The translations under genes were made by a program, and so were the position numbers. From contig NZ_JAIWJX010000002.1 of the NCBI RefSeq assembly GCF_023149135.1, forward strand, positions 1,426,001 through 1,490,000: 64,000 bases of DNA. Reading direction: 5' to 3'. The notes below the pieces were generated by a model that saw nothing but the letters and a program-made list of their open reading frames with translations, was not told the DNA's origin and ran no database searches. Positions 25,849 through 33,226 of this stretch are shown here, piece after piece. The stretch comes from Fictibacillus marinisediminis. GTDB taxonomy: Bacteria; Bacillota; Bacilli; Bacillales; Fictibacillaceae. Within the stretch, counting starts at the first letter, position 1, and each line of letters opens with the position of its first letter.

Positions 25849-25861
25849 TCCTGAGTCTGGC
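25832..25861. terminator. Bidirectional terminator overlapping a stop codon
   Basis: GCCAGACTC-CAGG pairs with CCTG-AGTCTGGC; the left arm holds the last codons of the LapA-like gene. Confidence 0.85.
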
Positions 25862-25871
25862 CGTTCTCTTT

Positions 25872-26849
25872 TTATGGAAGTTTATTTCCTCTGGAAGAAA
25901 CATAAAGCTCATACCATTCTTCGCGTGTCATCATTTCGGTCTGTCGGACAGCATCTACAGCGTCTTTAATGCGCTGAACGTTGGTCGTACCAATAACTGG
26001 CTGAATTTTCGCCGGGTGCCTCATGAGCCAGCCAAGGACAATTGCTTCAAGAGTGGTTCCTTTTTCAGCGGCCATTTTTGCTACTAATTCTTTGGTCTTC
26101 GCTTCTGCTACAGACAATTCCAACGAGCTGTTCCCTGAAAAAATTCCTTGAGCTAGAGGAGACCAAGCTTGAATCTGAATATCTTCCCGCATGCAATGTT
26201 CAATCAAACCATCAGCAAAATGGACAGACGTTCCAGCCTGTTGGTTAACATGTACGCCTTGATCGACAAAATCAAGCTTATTTAAACTCATCTCCAATTG
26301 GTTAACGATCAAGCGCTCGTCTGAATAGGCTTCAAGAAGCTGGATTTGCGCTTTGTTCATATTTGAAACACCGAAATGGCGGACTTTCCCGGAGGATTTT
26401 AGCTGCTGAAAGGCTTCTGCTACCTCTTCAGGCTCCATTAGAGGATCAGGGCGGTGAAGAAGGAGAATGTCCAAATGGTCAATCGTAAGCCTTTGCAAAA
26501 TTTCATCCACTGAACCCAAAATGTGTTCTTTAGAAAAATCATACCGGCCAGGACCGATATCATCAGCAAAGCGGATTCCGCATTTACTTTGAATGACCAT
26601 TTTGTCGCGTAGGTCTGGATTTCCCTTTAACACATGCCCAAATGCTTCTTCAGCTTTACCCATCGTATAGATGTTGGCATGATCAAACATCGTTATGCCT
26701 GAAGAAAGTGCGGCATCAATTGCTTTTTCGGTTTTTAAGATTTCTTCGTCGGAGATGGGGCTGCGGTCCCAATTGCCGCCAAAGCCCATACACCCTAATG
26801 CTAGACGGCTAGATGTGATTTCTCGTTTTGCTAAAGGCATCGTACGCAT
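25872..26849 (-). CDS. Aldo/keto reductase (YdhF/YcsN-like)
   Basis: 325 aa, cytoplasmic TIM barrel. Catalytic tetrad visible: Asp56 and Tyr61 in DHANIY, Lys89 in SKCG, His in LLLHRPD at about 129. NADPH-binding residues near IGTTNVQRI in the C-terminal part. AAAGAGGT precedes ATG 26849. Broad-specificity carbonyl reductases of this group are hard to assign. Single gene. Confidence 0.9.
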   Translation of the reverse strand: MRTMPLAKREITSSRLALGCMGFGGNWDRSPISDEEILKTEKAIDAALSSGITMFDHANIYTMGKAEEAFGHVLKGNPDLRDKMVIQSKCGIRFADDIGPGRYDFSKEHILGSVDEILQRLTIDHLDILLLHRPDPLMEPEEVAEAFQQLKSSGKVRHFGVSNMNKAQIQLLEAYSDERLIVNQLEMSLNKLDFVDQGVHVNQQAGTSVHFADGLIEHCMREDIQIQAWSPLAQGIFSGNSSLELSVAEAKTKELVAKMAAEKGTTLEAIVLGWLMRHPAKIQPVIGTTNVQRIKDAVDAVRQTEMMTREEWYELYVSSRGNKLP

Positions 26850-26968
26850 CGAATAACCTCTTTCTTTTTTAGAATAATAACCTAATCACCGTAATTGTAG
26901 GCAAGCCGGGGAAAAACTGCAACTTTTATGAACCGTCTGGAGAAGGGAGTTCCTTGTCTCTGCGGCAT

Positions 26969-27003
26969 AAAAAAACTGCCGAAGATTCCGGCAGTTTTTT
27001 TTA
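26969..27003. terminator. Bidirectional terminator
   Basis: AAAAAACTGCCG pairs perfectly with CGGCAGTTTTTT. It lies directly downstream of the minus-strand DUF2512 gene. Confidence 0.9.
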
Positions 27004-27011
27004 GTCAGGCC

Positions 27012-27365
27012 TCAATTATAAGAATGCCTCATTTGATCAGCCACGATTTGTCTGTGAATGAGCAGTTCGACCAATGTAAAAGTGAGGGCGATTAAAAAAG
27101 TTCCCCATAATGTTACATAAGCACCGGACATTAATGAACTAATCGCGTAAACCAAAATGTAAGAAACGATGAAGTCAGCTGCAAAAACAGACCAAAAGGA
27201 CAGGCGGGGCAGAAATACATATTCCATTAAAACAGCAATCGGCGCAAGGATGATTGTAATGATGAAGAAGGGAAGCGGTTTGTTAAAGGTAACACTCTCA
27301 AACCAAAACGTGCACAGAAGAAGAATCAGCGGTATGCTGATGATCTTCAGCAATAAACTTTGCAT
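27012..27365 (-). CDS. DUF2512 membrane protein (YndM-like)
   Basis: 117 aa, four hydrophobic helices filling the chain. FIITIILAPIAVLMEYVFLP and WSVFAADFIVSYILVY are characteristic of the DUF2512/YndM family, seen in spore formers and without known function. AAAGGAGG lies before ATG 27365. Confidence 0.85.
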   Translation of the reverse strand: MQSLLLKIISIPLILLLCTFWFESVTFNKPLPFFIITIILAPIAVLMEYVFLPRLSFWSVFAADFIVSYILVYAISSLMSGAYVTLWGTFLIALTFTLVELLIHRQIVADQMRHSYN

Positions 27366-27459
27366 AAAAAAACCTCCTTTTCATTCCATTATTTTCTGCG
27401 ATAGGTAAGAAATTATGCCATAATTTTAGAGAGAGAAATTGTTGGAATGGGGGAAAAGG

Positions 27460-28071
27460 ATGCAGCCGATCATACATGGATTTCTGCTGGCGTTAGGATT
27501 GATACTTCCTTTAGGAGTTCAAAATGTGTTTGTTTTTAATCAAGGTGCCAACCATAAGCAGTTTAAAAAAGCTTTGCCTGTTATCATAACGGCTTCTATC
27601 TGTGATACAGTCCTCATCCTGCTGGCTGTTTTTGGTGTTTCATTGCTGATCTTAAGTTTTTCTTGGCTTAAAATGATTCTATTTGTGGGAGGATTTTTTT
27701 TCTTGCTGTTCATGGGCTGGTCCGTTTGGAGAAGTAAGCCATCAAAAAGCAGTGAAGCAGCGCCCCTTCCCATGAAGAAACAAGTGACCTTTGCGGCGTC
27801 GGTATCTCTATTAAATCCGCATGCTCTGTTGGATACAGCAGGCGTAATCGGGACAAGCTCAATTGTGTATAGCGGAGCAGAGAAATTGGGTTTTACAATA
27901 GCGTGTATATCCGTTTCCTGGGTGTGGTTTATCGGTTTGGCTTTTGCAGGAAAGTGGATTGGAGAACGGGATGGAAACGGGAAGCGGCTTTTGTTCATAA
28001 ACCGCTTGTCCGCTATCTTAATTTGGGGAGTTGCGTTATATATTGCTAAGGAGATTATCAAGCTGTTATAG
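27460..28071 (+). CDS. LysE/ArgO family amino acid exporter
   Basis: 203 aa, six membrane helices. LGLILPLGVQNVFVFNQGA near the N terminus is the ArgO/LysE signature, and SLLNPHALLDTAGVIG in the centre is its second hallmark (N-P-H-x-x-x-D). Probably exports basic amino acids. ATG 27460 is chosen; TTG 27439 is possible and would add seven residues. The 3' end overlaps the convergent small gene by 6 bases. Confidence 0.87.
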   Translation: MQPIIHGFLLALGLILPLGVQNVFVFNQGANHKQFKKALPVIITASICDTVLILLAVFGVSLLILSFSWLKMILFVGGFFFLLFMGWSVWRSKPSKSSEAAPLPMKKQVTFAASVSLLNPHALLDTAGVIGTSSIVYSGAEKLGFTIACISVSWVWFIGLAFAGKWIGERDGNGKRLLFINRLSAILIWGVALYIAKEIIKLL

Positions 28072-28275
28072 ATTATTGTTCTGTTGACTAATTTCTCCTT
28101 CATCTAAATAAAGGTTGGCGCTTTCTAAATTTTTATGTTCGTCCACAGAATCTCCCGGGGCATAAGCGTCAGACCCCAGTGGATGTTTTGAATTCAATCC
28201 TGTAGCGATGCTAAACTCTTTTTCATCTGGTGCATTGGTTATTGCTTCATCTGTTTTTTGCTGTTTCTTTTTCAT
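28066..28275 (-). CDS. Small hydrophilic protein, 69 aa, unknown
   Basis: Lysine/glutamate-rich start, then GLNSKHPLGSDAYAPGDSV and an acidic tail; likely unstructured. AAGGAGGCCTT precedes ATG 28275 at ideal distance. Overlaps the end of the exporter gene by six bases in convergent orientation. Not recognised; size and composition resemble minor spore or stress proteins of Bacillus. Confidence 0.65.
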   Translation of the reverse strand: MKKKQQKTDEAITNAPDEKEFSIATGLNSKHPLGSDAYAPGDSVDEHKNLESANLYLDEGEISQQNNNL

Positions 28276-28412
28276 AAGGCCTCCTTAAAGTAAGACATTT
28301 ATAGGGTACGCGGATAGATTATTCATTATTCGAAACAACCCAATGGAATAACATAAAAGTGAGACAAACAGGGTATAACTTAATTATCCTATTGAAGGAG
28401 GAGGTATTTGCC

Positions 28413-28655
28413 ATGGAGTACTCTTTGTACAAAAAAGATGGAGCCTTTCCTTGTGATGTAACAATCGATGTAGATAACAACATATATACCGTTCGAGACA
28501 GTGATACAACAGGACAGGTTTTTCAAAGTGCACCGGAAGTGGCCTCCTGGATCCAACAGAACTGGGCGCCCGATCAATTTGAAAAGCCTGATGATTATTA
28601 TGATTTAATGAATACTTTGCAATCGTCGCTGCAAGAGGATGAAATGGAATATTAG
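28413..28655 (+). CDS. Small acidic protein, 80 aa, unknown
   Basis: Starts MEYSLYKKDGAFPCDVTID; strongly acidic, no membrane helix. AAGGAGGAGG sets ATG 28413, and a bidirectional terminator follows 8 bases after the stop. A beta-rich N-terminal half (repeating V-x-I-D-V pattern) and helical end suggest a small folded domain. Family not known to me. Confidence 0.7.
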   Translation: MEYSLYKKDGAFPCDVTIDVDNNIYTVRDSDTTGQVFQSAPEVASWIQQNWAPDQFEKPDDYYDLMNTLQSSLQEDEMEY

Positions 28656-28663
28656 AAAAAGCT

Positions 28664-28710
28664 AAAAGCTGGTTTTTAGGCGTAAGAATTCGGCCGGAAA
28701 CCAGCTTTTT
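28664..28710. terminator. Bidirectional terminator between the 80-aa gene and ade
   Basis: AAAAGCTGGTTT pairs perfectly with AAACCAGCTTTT around 22 bases. Confidence 0.85.
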
Positions 28711-28748
28711 CATTTATCGGAATTTAGACAGAATGTGATAAGAAGGTG

Positions 28749-30500
28749 CTAATTTGAATCTTTTCGTTCAATTGGTATGTGCTGAAATGTTATCACATCG
28801 AACAATCCCATATCAGTAAGCTTTAGTTCAGGTATAACGGGAAGAGCCAGAAAGGATAACGTCAAAAAAGGGTTATAATCATGTGCAAATCCAATCTGCT
28901 TTAATGCTGTATTGATTTCGAGCAGCTTCTGATAGACATCCGTATGGCTCTTGTCTGACATGAGGCCGGCGATCGGAAGCGGGAGGGAAGCAAGTACTTC
29001 ACCATTCTCGATGACAGCCAGGCCGCCCTTCATTTCAACCATAATCTCAATCGCTTTTAATAGGTCGCTGTCACTTGTCCCAGCAGCAACAATGTTGTGT
29101 GAATCATGGGCAACAGTGGATACGATGGCTCCTGATGTTATTCCAAGGCCTTTAAGAATTCCGCATCCAATGTTTCCAGTCAAGTGGTGGCGTTCAGCAA
29201 CAACCAGTTTTAGCTGGTCTCTGTTCACATCAATTACGAAGCTGCCGTCAGAAGTACTGACTTTTTCTTTCAGATGTTTCGTTACAATACTGTTTGGAAT
29301 AATTTTAATGATGTTTGCAGTCCCATTGTTTTTCATAGGAATGGCCAGTGAGTTGCTGGAGACCGGGTGAAGCTGAACGCTGTTAGTAATGGCAGGTGAG
29401 GCGGTAGCGGCCATTTTTTTATAGGGAAGCATTCTGCCTTCTGCAGCCACTTTCTTTCCGCTTTTATAAACTTCTTGAATTTTAAAGCTTGTAAGATCAG
29501 ATAAAAGGATAAGGTCCGCATCATATCCGGGAGCGACGGCCCCCTTTTGTTTTAGGCCAAAGCATTCGGCTGCATTAAGACTGGCCATCTGAATGGCAAG
29601 TAAAGGGTCAAATCCCTTTTCAATTGTCAGTCTGATATTATGGTCAATGCTTCCGTTTTCGATTAGATCATCCAGATGCTTGTCATCCGTTACAAACAAA
29701 CATCTGCGGGCGTTCCTCTCATTCACTGCGTCAAGAAGTACGGCAAGATCCCTGGCAGCCGAGCCTTCCCTTAGCATGACATACATCCCTCTCATCAGCC
29801 TGTCTTTTGCTTCCTGGGGTGTCACACATTCATGGTCGGTTCGAATTCCAGCTGCCATATATACATTGATTCCATCTGCAGGGACACCGGAAGCATGTCC
29901 GTCGATGTGCTTATCATGGAACGACGCATCTGACAATTTTGTTATCATGTCATTTTCACCTTGAAAAACAGCCGGATAGTTCATGACCTCACCTAAACCG
30001 ATCACCTGTGGATGAGCGTAGAAGGGTGCAAGATCGGACGCGGTAAGTTCTGCTCCAGCATGTTCAAATGGTGTAGCCGGTACACAGGAAGGAAGTGAAA
30101 TATAGACATCAAGCGGCAGCTGCTGAGATGTTTTCATCATATATTCAATGCCTTCTCTGCCGCTGACATTGGCGATTTCGTGAGGATCAGCAATGACAGT
30201 GGTGACGCCATGAGGAACGACGACGCTGGCAAATTCCTGAGGAGTAACCATGGATGATTCAATATGTACATGGCCATCAATGAGTCCAGGGCATATGTAT
30301 GCACCATTTGCATCCATTTCATTTTTTCCCTGATATTCACCAATCCCAACGATCACTCCATCTGATATTGCGACATCGGCTTCAATCAAGGTAAGGCTGA
30401 ACACATCAATAATTTTGCCGTTTTTGATGACCAGGTCGGCAGGGACTCGTTTAGAAGCGGCGTCCAGTCGTGCAGAAAGCGATTTTTGATTCAAATTCAT
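28749..30500 (-). CDS. ade: Adenine deaminase
   Basis: Converts adenine to hypoxanthine and ammonia. 583 aa, the usual length. Metal ligands HVHIES at 77-82, then PHEIANV at about 107, SCVPA at 138-142, DGH at 200-202, HEC near 226, REGSAARN and TDD. All residues match canonical Ade. It lies 83 bases downstream of the purine permease gene on the same strand, so uptake and deamination are linked. AAAGGGGCTC precedes ATG 30500. A divergent paralogue lies at 46202. Confidence 0.95.
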   Translation of the reverse strand: MNLNQKSLSARLDAASKRVPADLVIKNGKIIDVFSLTLIEADVAISDGVIVGIGEYQGKNEMDANGAYICPGLIDGHVHIESSMVTPQEFASVVVPHGVTTVIADPHEIANVSGREGIEYMMKTSQQLPLDVYISLPSCVPATPFEHAGAELTASDLAPFYAHPQVIGLGEVMNYPAVFQGENDMITKLSDASFHDKHIDGHASGVPADGINVYMAAGIRTDHECVTPQEAKDRLMRGMYVMLREGSAARDLAVLLDAVNERNARRCLFVTDDKHLDDLIENGSIDHNIRLTIEKGFDPLLAIQMASLNAAECFGLKQKGAVAPGYDADLILLSDLTSFKIQEVYKSGKKVAAEGRMLPYKKMAATASPAITNSVQLHPVSSNSLAIPMKNNGTANIIKIIPNSIVTKHLKEKVSTSDGSFVIDVNRDQLKLVVAERHHLTGNIGCGILKGLGITSGAIVSTVAHDSHNIVAAGTSDSDLLKAIEIMVEMKGGLAVIENGEVLASLPLPIAGLMSDKSHTDVYQKLLEINTALKQIGFAHDYNPFLTLSFLALPVIPELKLTDMGLFDVITFQHIPIERKDSN

Positions 30501-30537
30501 TATTTGAGCCCCTTTCGATCTGCTTTTTTTGAGAATT

Positions 30538-30564
30538 GGCCGGGAAATCTGCTTAATCCCGGCC
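30538..30564 (-). other. Hairpin between permease and ade
   Basis: GGCCGGGA pairs with TCCCGGCC around 11 bases. No T run follows on the minus strand, so it is more likely an mRNA-stabilising or processing hairpin than a terminator. Confidence 0.5.
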
Positions 30565-30583
30565 CGTTTCTAAGCATTCTTCT

Positions 30584-31933
30584 TTAATGGCTTCCCCAAA
30601 TAAAGTTGATAATAAACGCAATACTGATCAAGTACATCATCCAATGTAATTCCTTATGCTTGCCGGTCGTTAGTTTTAGTATGGTGTAAGAGATGAAGCC
30701 GAAAGCCAGCCCCTGGGCGATACTGAAGGTTAAAGGCATGAGAATTATGGTAAGAAAAGCAGGTATTACATCGGTATAATCATTAAAGCTGATTGCTTTG
30801 ATTTCACTGAGCATCAGGGCACCGACCAAAATTAAGATGGGCGCTGTGGCTACTGATGGGACAAAAGCAATCAAAGGGGCAAAGAGGAGCGTCAAAAAGA
30901 ACAGAATTCCGGCAGTTAAAGCTGTAAGCCCGGTACGCCCGCCTTCTGAAATACCCGTGGCGTTTTCAACATAGGCATTCATGACTGTTCCGCCCATGGC
31001 TGCACTGGCCATCGTACCAATGGCATCTGCCTGAAGGGCACGGTCCAGGTTTTCTATTTTTCCGTTTTCATCTGCCAGACCGGCTTTGCTGGAAAGGCCG
31101 ATTAATGTTGCGAGGTTATCGAACAGTTCAACAATGGTAAAAGAGAATAAAATCGATAGGATGCCATAAGCGAATGCACCTTTCAGATCCATCGCCAGGA
31201 AGGTATCAGAAAGGCTCGGAAGGGAAAAGGAGGCTACATCTTTTGCAGCATGCGGATAGTCAATAAAGCCTGTAATCATAGCGACAACGGTCGTAAGCAA
31301 AATACTGATCAGCAAAGCACCCTTCTTTTTCTTCGCCATTAAAAAAGATGCCGCAAGAAGTCCGAACAGTGCGAGCAGCGGGCCTGTTTCAGTAATCTGG
31401 CCTAAGCTCACAAAGGTTTCTTTATTGGAAACTACGATACCAGAGTTTTTCAGTCCGATAAAGGCAATAAACAATCCGATTCCGACACTTATCGATGATT
31501 TTAATAGTGCAGGAACTCCGTCAACAATTTTCTGCCGGACACCGGTGATCGTTAACAAGAAAAACACCATTCCGGAAATGAACACGGCACCAAGCGCTGT
31601 CTGCCATGTTAAACCGGCACCCAGCACGACCGTATATGTGAAAAATGCATTCAATCCCATGCCTGGTGCTACAGCTACCGGAAAGTTTGCCCAAAGAGCC
31701 ATTAACAGCGTACAGAAAACACTGCCGTAAATGGTGGCTGCGAGAGCGGCTTCTTTCGGAATTCCGGCGTCGGCCAAAATGGAGGGATTGACAAAAATAA
31801 TGTAGCTCATGGTAAGGAAGGTCGTAATTCCTGCGAGGATTTCAGTCTTTGTGTTCGTCTTTCTTTCAGTTAACTTAAAAAATCTGTCCAGAGATGAGCT
31901 TTTGCCTGATGTGCTTTTTCCTGCCGCTGACAT
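30584..31933 (-). CDS. AzgA/PbuG-type purine permease
   Basis: 449 aa, twelve or more membrane helices. EILAGITTFLTMSYIIFVNP near residue 30 and VAPGMGLNAFFTYTVV near 90 mark the hypoxanthine/guanine (PbuG) or adenine (PbuO/AzgA) branch of the NCS2 superfamily. With ade next to it, adenine or hypoxanthine uptake is likely. ATG 31933 follows AAGGGGTG; the frame extends to a GTG at 31942 that would sit in the site. No purine riboswitch was found in its leader, unlike B. subtilis pbuG. Confidence 0.87.
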   Translation of the reverse strand: MSAAGKSTSGKSSSLDRFFKLTERKTNTKTEILAGITTFLTMSYIIFVNPSILADAGIPKEAALAATIYGSVFCTLLMALWANFPVAVAPGMGLNAFFTYTVVLGAGLTWQTALGAVFISGMVFFLLTITGVRQKIVDGVPALLKSSISVGIGLFIAFIGLKNSGIVVSNKETFVSLGQITETGPLLALFGLLAASFLMAKKKKGALLISILLTTVVAMITGFIDYPHAAKDVASFSLPSLSDTFLAMDLKGAFAYGILSILFSFTIVELFDNLATLIGLSSKAGLADENGKIENLDRALQADAIGTMASAAMGGTVMNAYVENATGISEGGRTGLTALTAGILFFLTLLFAPLIAFVPSVATAPILILVGALMLSEIKAISFNDYTDVIPAFLTIILMPLTFSIAQGLAFGFISYTILKLTTGKHKELHWMMYLISIAFIINFIWGSH

Positions 31934-32068
31934 GGAAAACACCCCTTTTCTTCATTTGAGGATCCATAGACCAATCAATTAACCGGAAAAAAGGGAAGGT
32001 TCATTTTAAAGATGAAAGTAGAAACGCTGCACATGGGGTGAGACAGGTTAATTTGTACATCCTATGAA

Positions 32069-32097
32069 CAAAAAAACAGGAATATTCTCCTGTTCTT
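32069..32097 (-). terminator. Terminator of the xanthine dehydrogenase operon
   Basis: AACAGGA and TCCTGTT pair, with a T run on the minus strand, immediately after the CoxI-domain gene. Confidence 0.85.
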
Positions 32098-32415
32098 TTA
32101 TAGCAGCGGTTCAATGAATACATCCATGATTCCTCCGCAGATGCCTCCATCCTCGTAAAGAAGTCCGCTTGTTAAATCTACCACATGGATGACAGGAAGG
32201 CCTGTGTTGATCACTTCCAGTGCTTTTTCGATCACTTCACCTTCTCCGCAGCCTCCGCCGACTGTACCCGTAATGGCCCCTGTTTGATAGACAATCATTT
32301 TGGATCCGGCCTTTCTGGGGGTCGAGCCTCTTGTACGGACGATCGTTGCTAATGCAGCAGTATTGCCGGTGTTAAAGATGTTTTGTATGGTGTGAATAAA
32401 TTCATTTTCTTTCAT
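32098..32415 (-). CDS. Stand-alone XdhC/CoxI N-terminal domain protein
   Basis: 105 aa corresponding only to the N-terminal XdhC_CoxI domain: ALATIVRTRGSTPRKAGSKM, then TGTVGGGCGEGEVIEKAL and CGG near residue 93. In typical XdhC this domain is fused to the Rossmann part; here that part is the separate gene just upstream, which it overlaps by 14 bases. XdhC proteins bind sulfurated molybdopterin cofactor and load it into xanthine dehydrogenase. Possibly acts in trans with its neighbour. Confidence 0.85.
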   Translation of the reverse strand: MKENEFIHTIQNIFNTGNTAALATIVRTRGSTPRKAGSKMIVYQTGAITGTVGGGCGEGEVIEKALEVINTGLPVIHVVDLTSGLLYEDGGICGGIMDVFIEPLL

Positions 32416-33226
32416 CTTTTTTGCCCTTTCTAAAACCTATTTTCGCCAGTTCACGGATTGTAGAGCTGAGTGGAGCACCGGTTTTGCCTTTTTTTACGGC
32501 AAGGATCTCTGCAAAAATACTGACGGCGATTTCTTCCGGTGTCTCCGCTCCAATATCCAGCCCGACAGGTGTATATAGATTGGCAAAGGTTTCATTTGGA
32601 AAATCAGCACGAAGCTGTTCAAAGACTCCTGCGATTCTCCGTCTGCTTCCAATCATGCCAATATACGCTGGTTTTTCGTTTCTGGCTAGCAGCTGCTGCA
32701 GACTGAGTACGTCGAATTGATGCCCTCTCGTTAGCAGGAGAATATAGGTGGAGTCATTGAGAGGAACAGACTTGAAATACGAATGGAAGGATTGGCAGCA
32801 AACGTTATCAGAAAATGGAAAACGTTCTTTGCGGGCAAATTCTTGCCGATCATCAATGACTGACGTATAGAAACCTAGCATCTTGCCCATTTGTGCAACG
32901 GGCTCTGCGACATGTCCAGCACCGGCGATGATTAAATGCGGTGGCGGGGCAAATGCTTCATGAAACACCCTGACGGTTTCATCATGACTCTCAAATGTTA
33001 CGGATCGCGTATGTTGTTGGAGGAAAAAGGGGAAGCAGATCTCAGCGAGCTGAAAGGCGAGTTTCATGTCAAGACCTGCTTCGGGATAGAATTCATCCTG
33101 TGAAAAGAAAAGCATGCGCTTACCGACCATTTCGGCTCGGCCGGCAGCAGTAATTGTTAGAAGAGAGACACGTCTTTTCTGTGTGATGGCTGTTGAGAGT
33201 TTTTCGTACAGTTCCATTTTATTCAT
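32402..33226 (-). CDS. pucA: XdhC/PucA-like molybdenum cofactor maturation protein
   Basis: 274 aa. The C-terminal XdhC Rossmann domain is clear: PPHLIIAGAGHVAEPVA at about 99, LLTRGHQFD at about 172 and YIGMIGSRRR at about 198. The N-terminal 95 residues replace the usual CoxI domain with a diverged segment; the CoxI domain follows as its own gene. Needed for insertion of sulfurated molybdenum cofactor. Start ATG 33226 overlaps the stop of pucD by 8 bases; no strong ribosome site, so coupled translation. Confidence 0.85.
   Translation of the reverse strand: MNKMELYEKLSTAITQKRRVSLLTITAAGRAEMVGKRMLFFSQDEFYPEAGLDMKLAFQLAEICFPFFLQQHTRSVTFESHDETVRVFHEAFAPPPHLIIAGAGHVAEPVAQMGKMLGFYTSVIDDRQEFARKERFPFSDNVCCQSFHSYFKSVPLNDSTYILLLTRGHQFDVLSLQQLLARNEKPAYIGMIGSRRRIAGVFEQLRADFPNETFANLYTPVGLDIGAETPEEIAVSIFAEILAVKKGKTGAPLSSTIRELAKIGFRKGKKDERK

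Noticed and set aside
30538..30564. Terminator between permease and ade
   Set aside because: The stem is strong but lacks a T run on the transcribed strand, so it is listed only as a hairpin.
31934..32068. Purine riboswitch in front of the AzgA-type permease
   Set aside because: B. subtilis pbuG has one, so I looked for TCTACC, loop and CTATG elements; none is present in either orientation of this leader.
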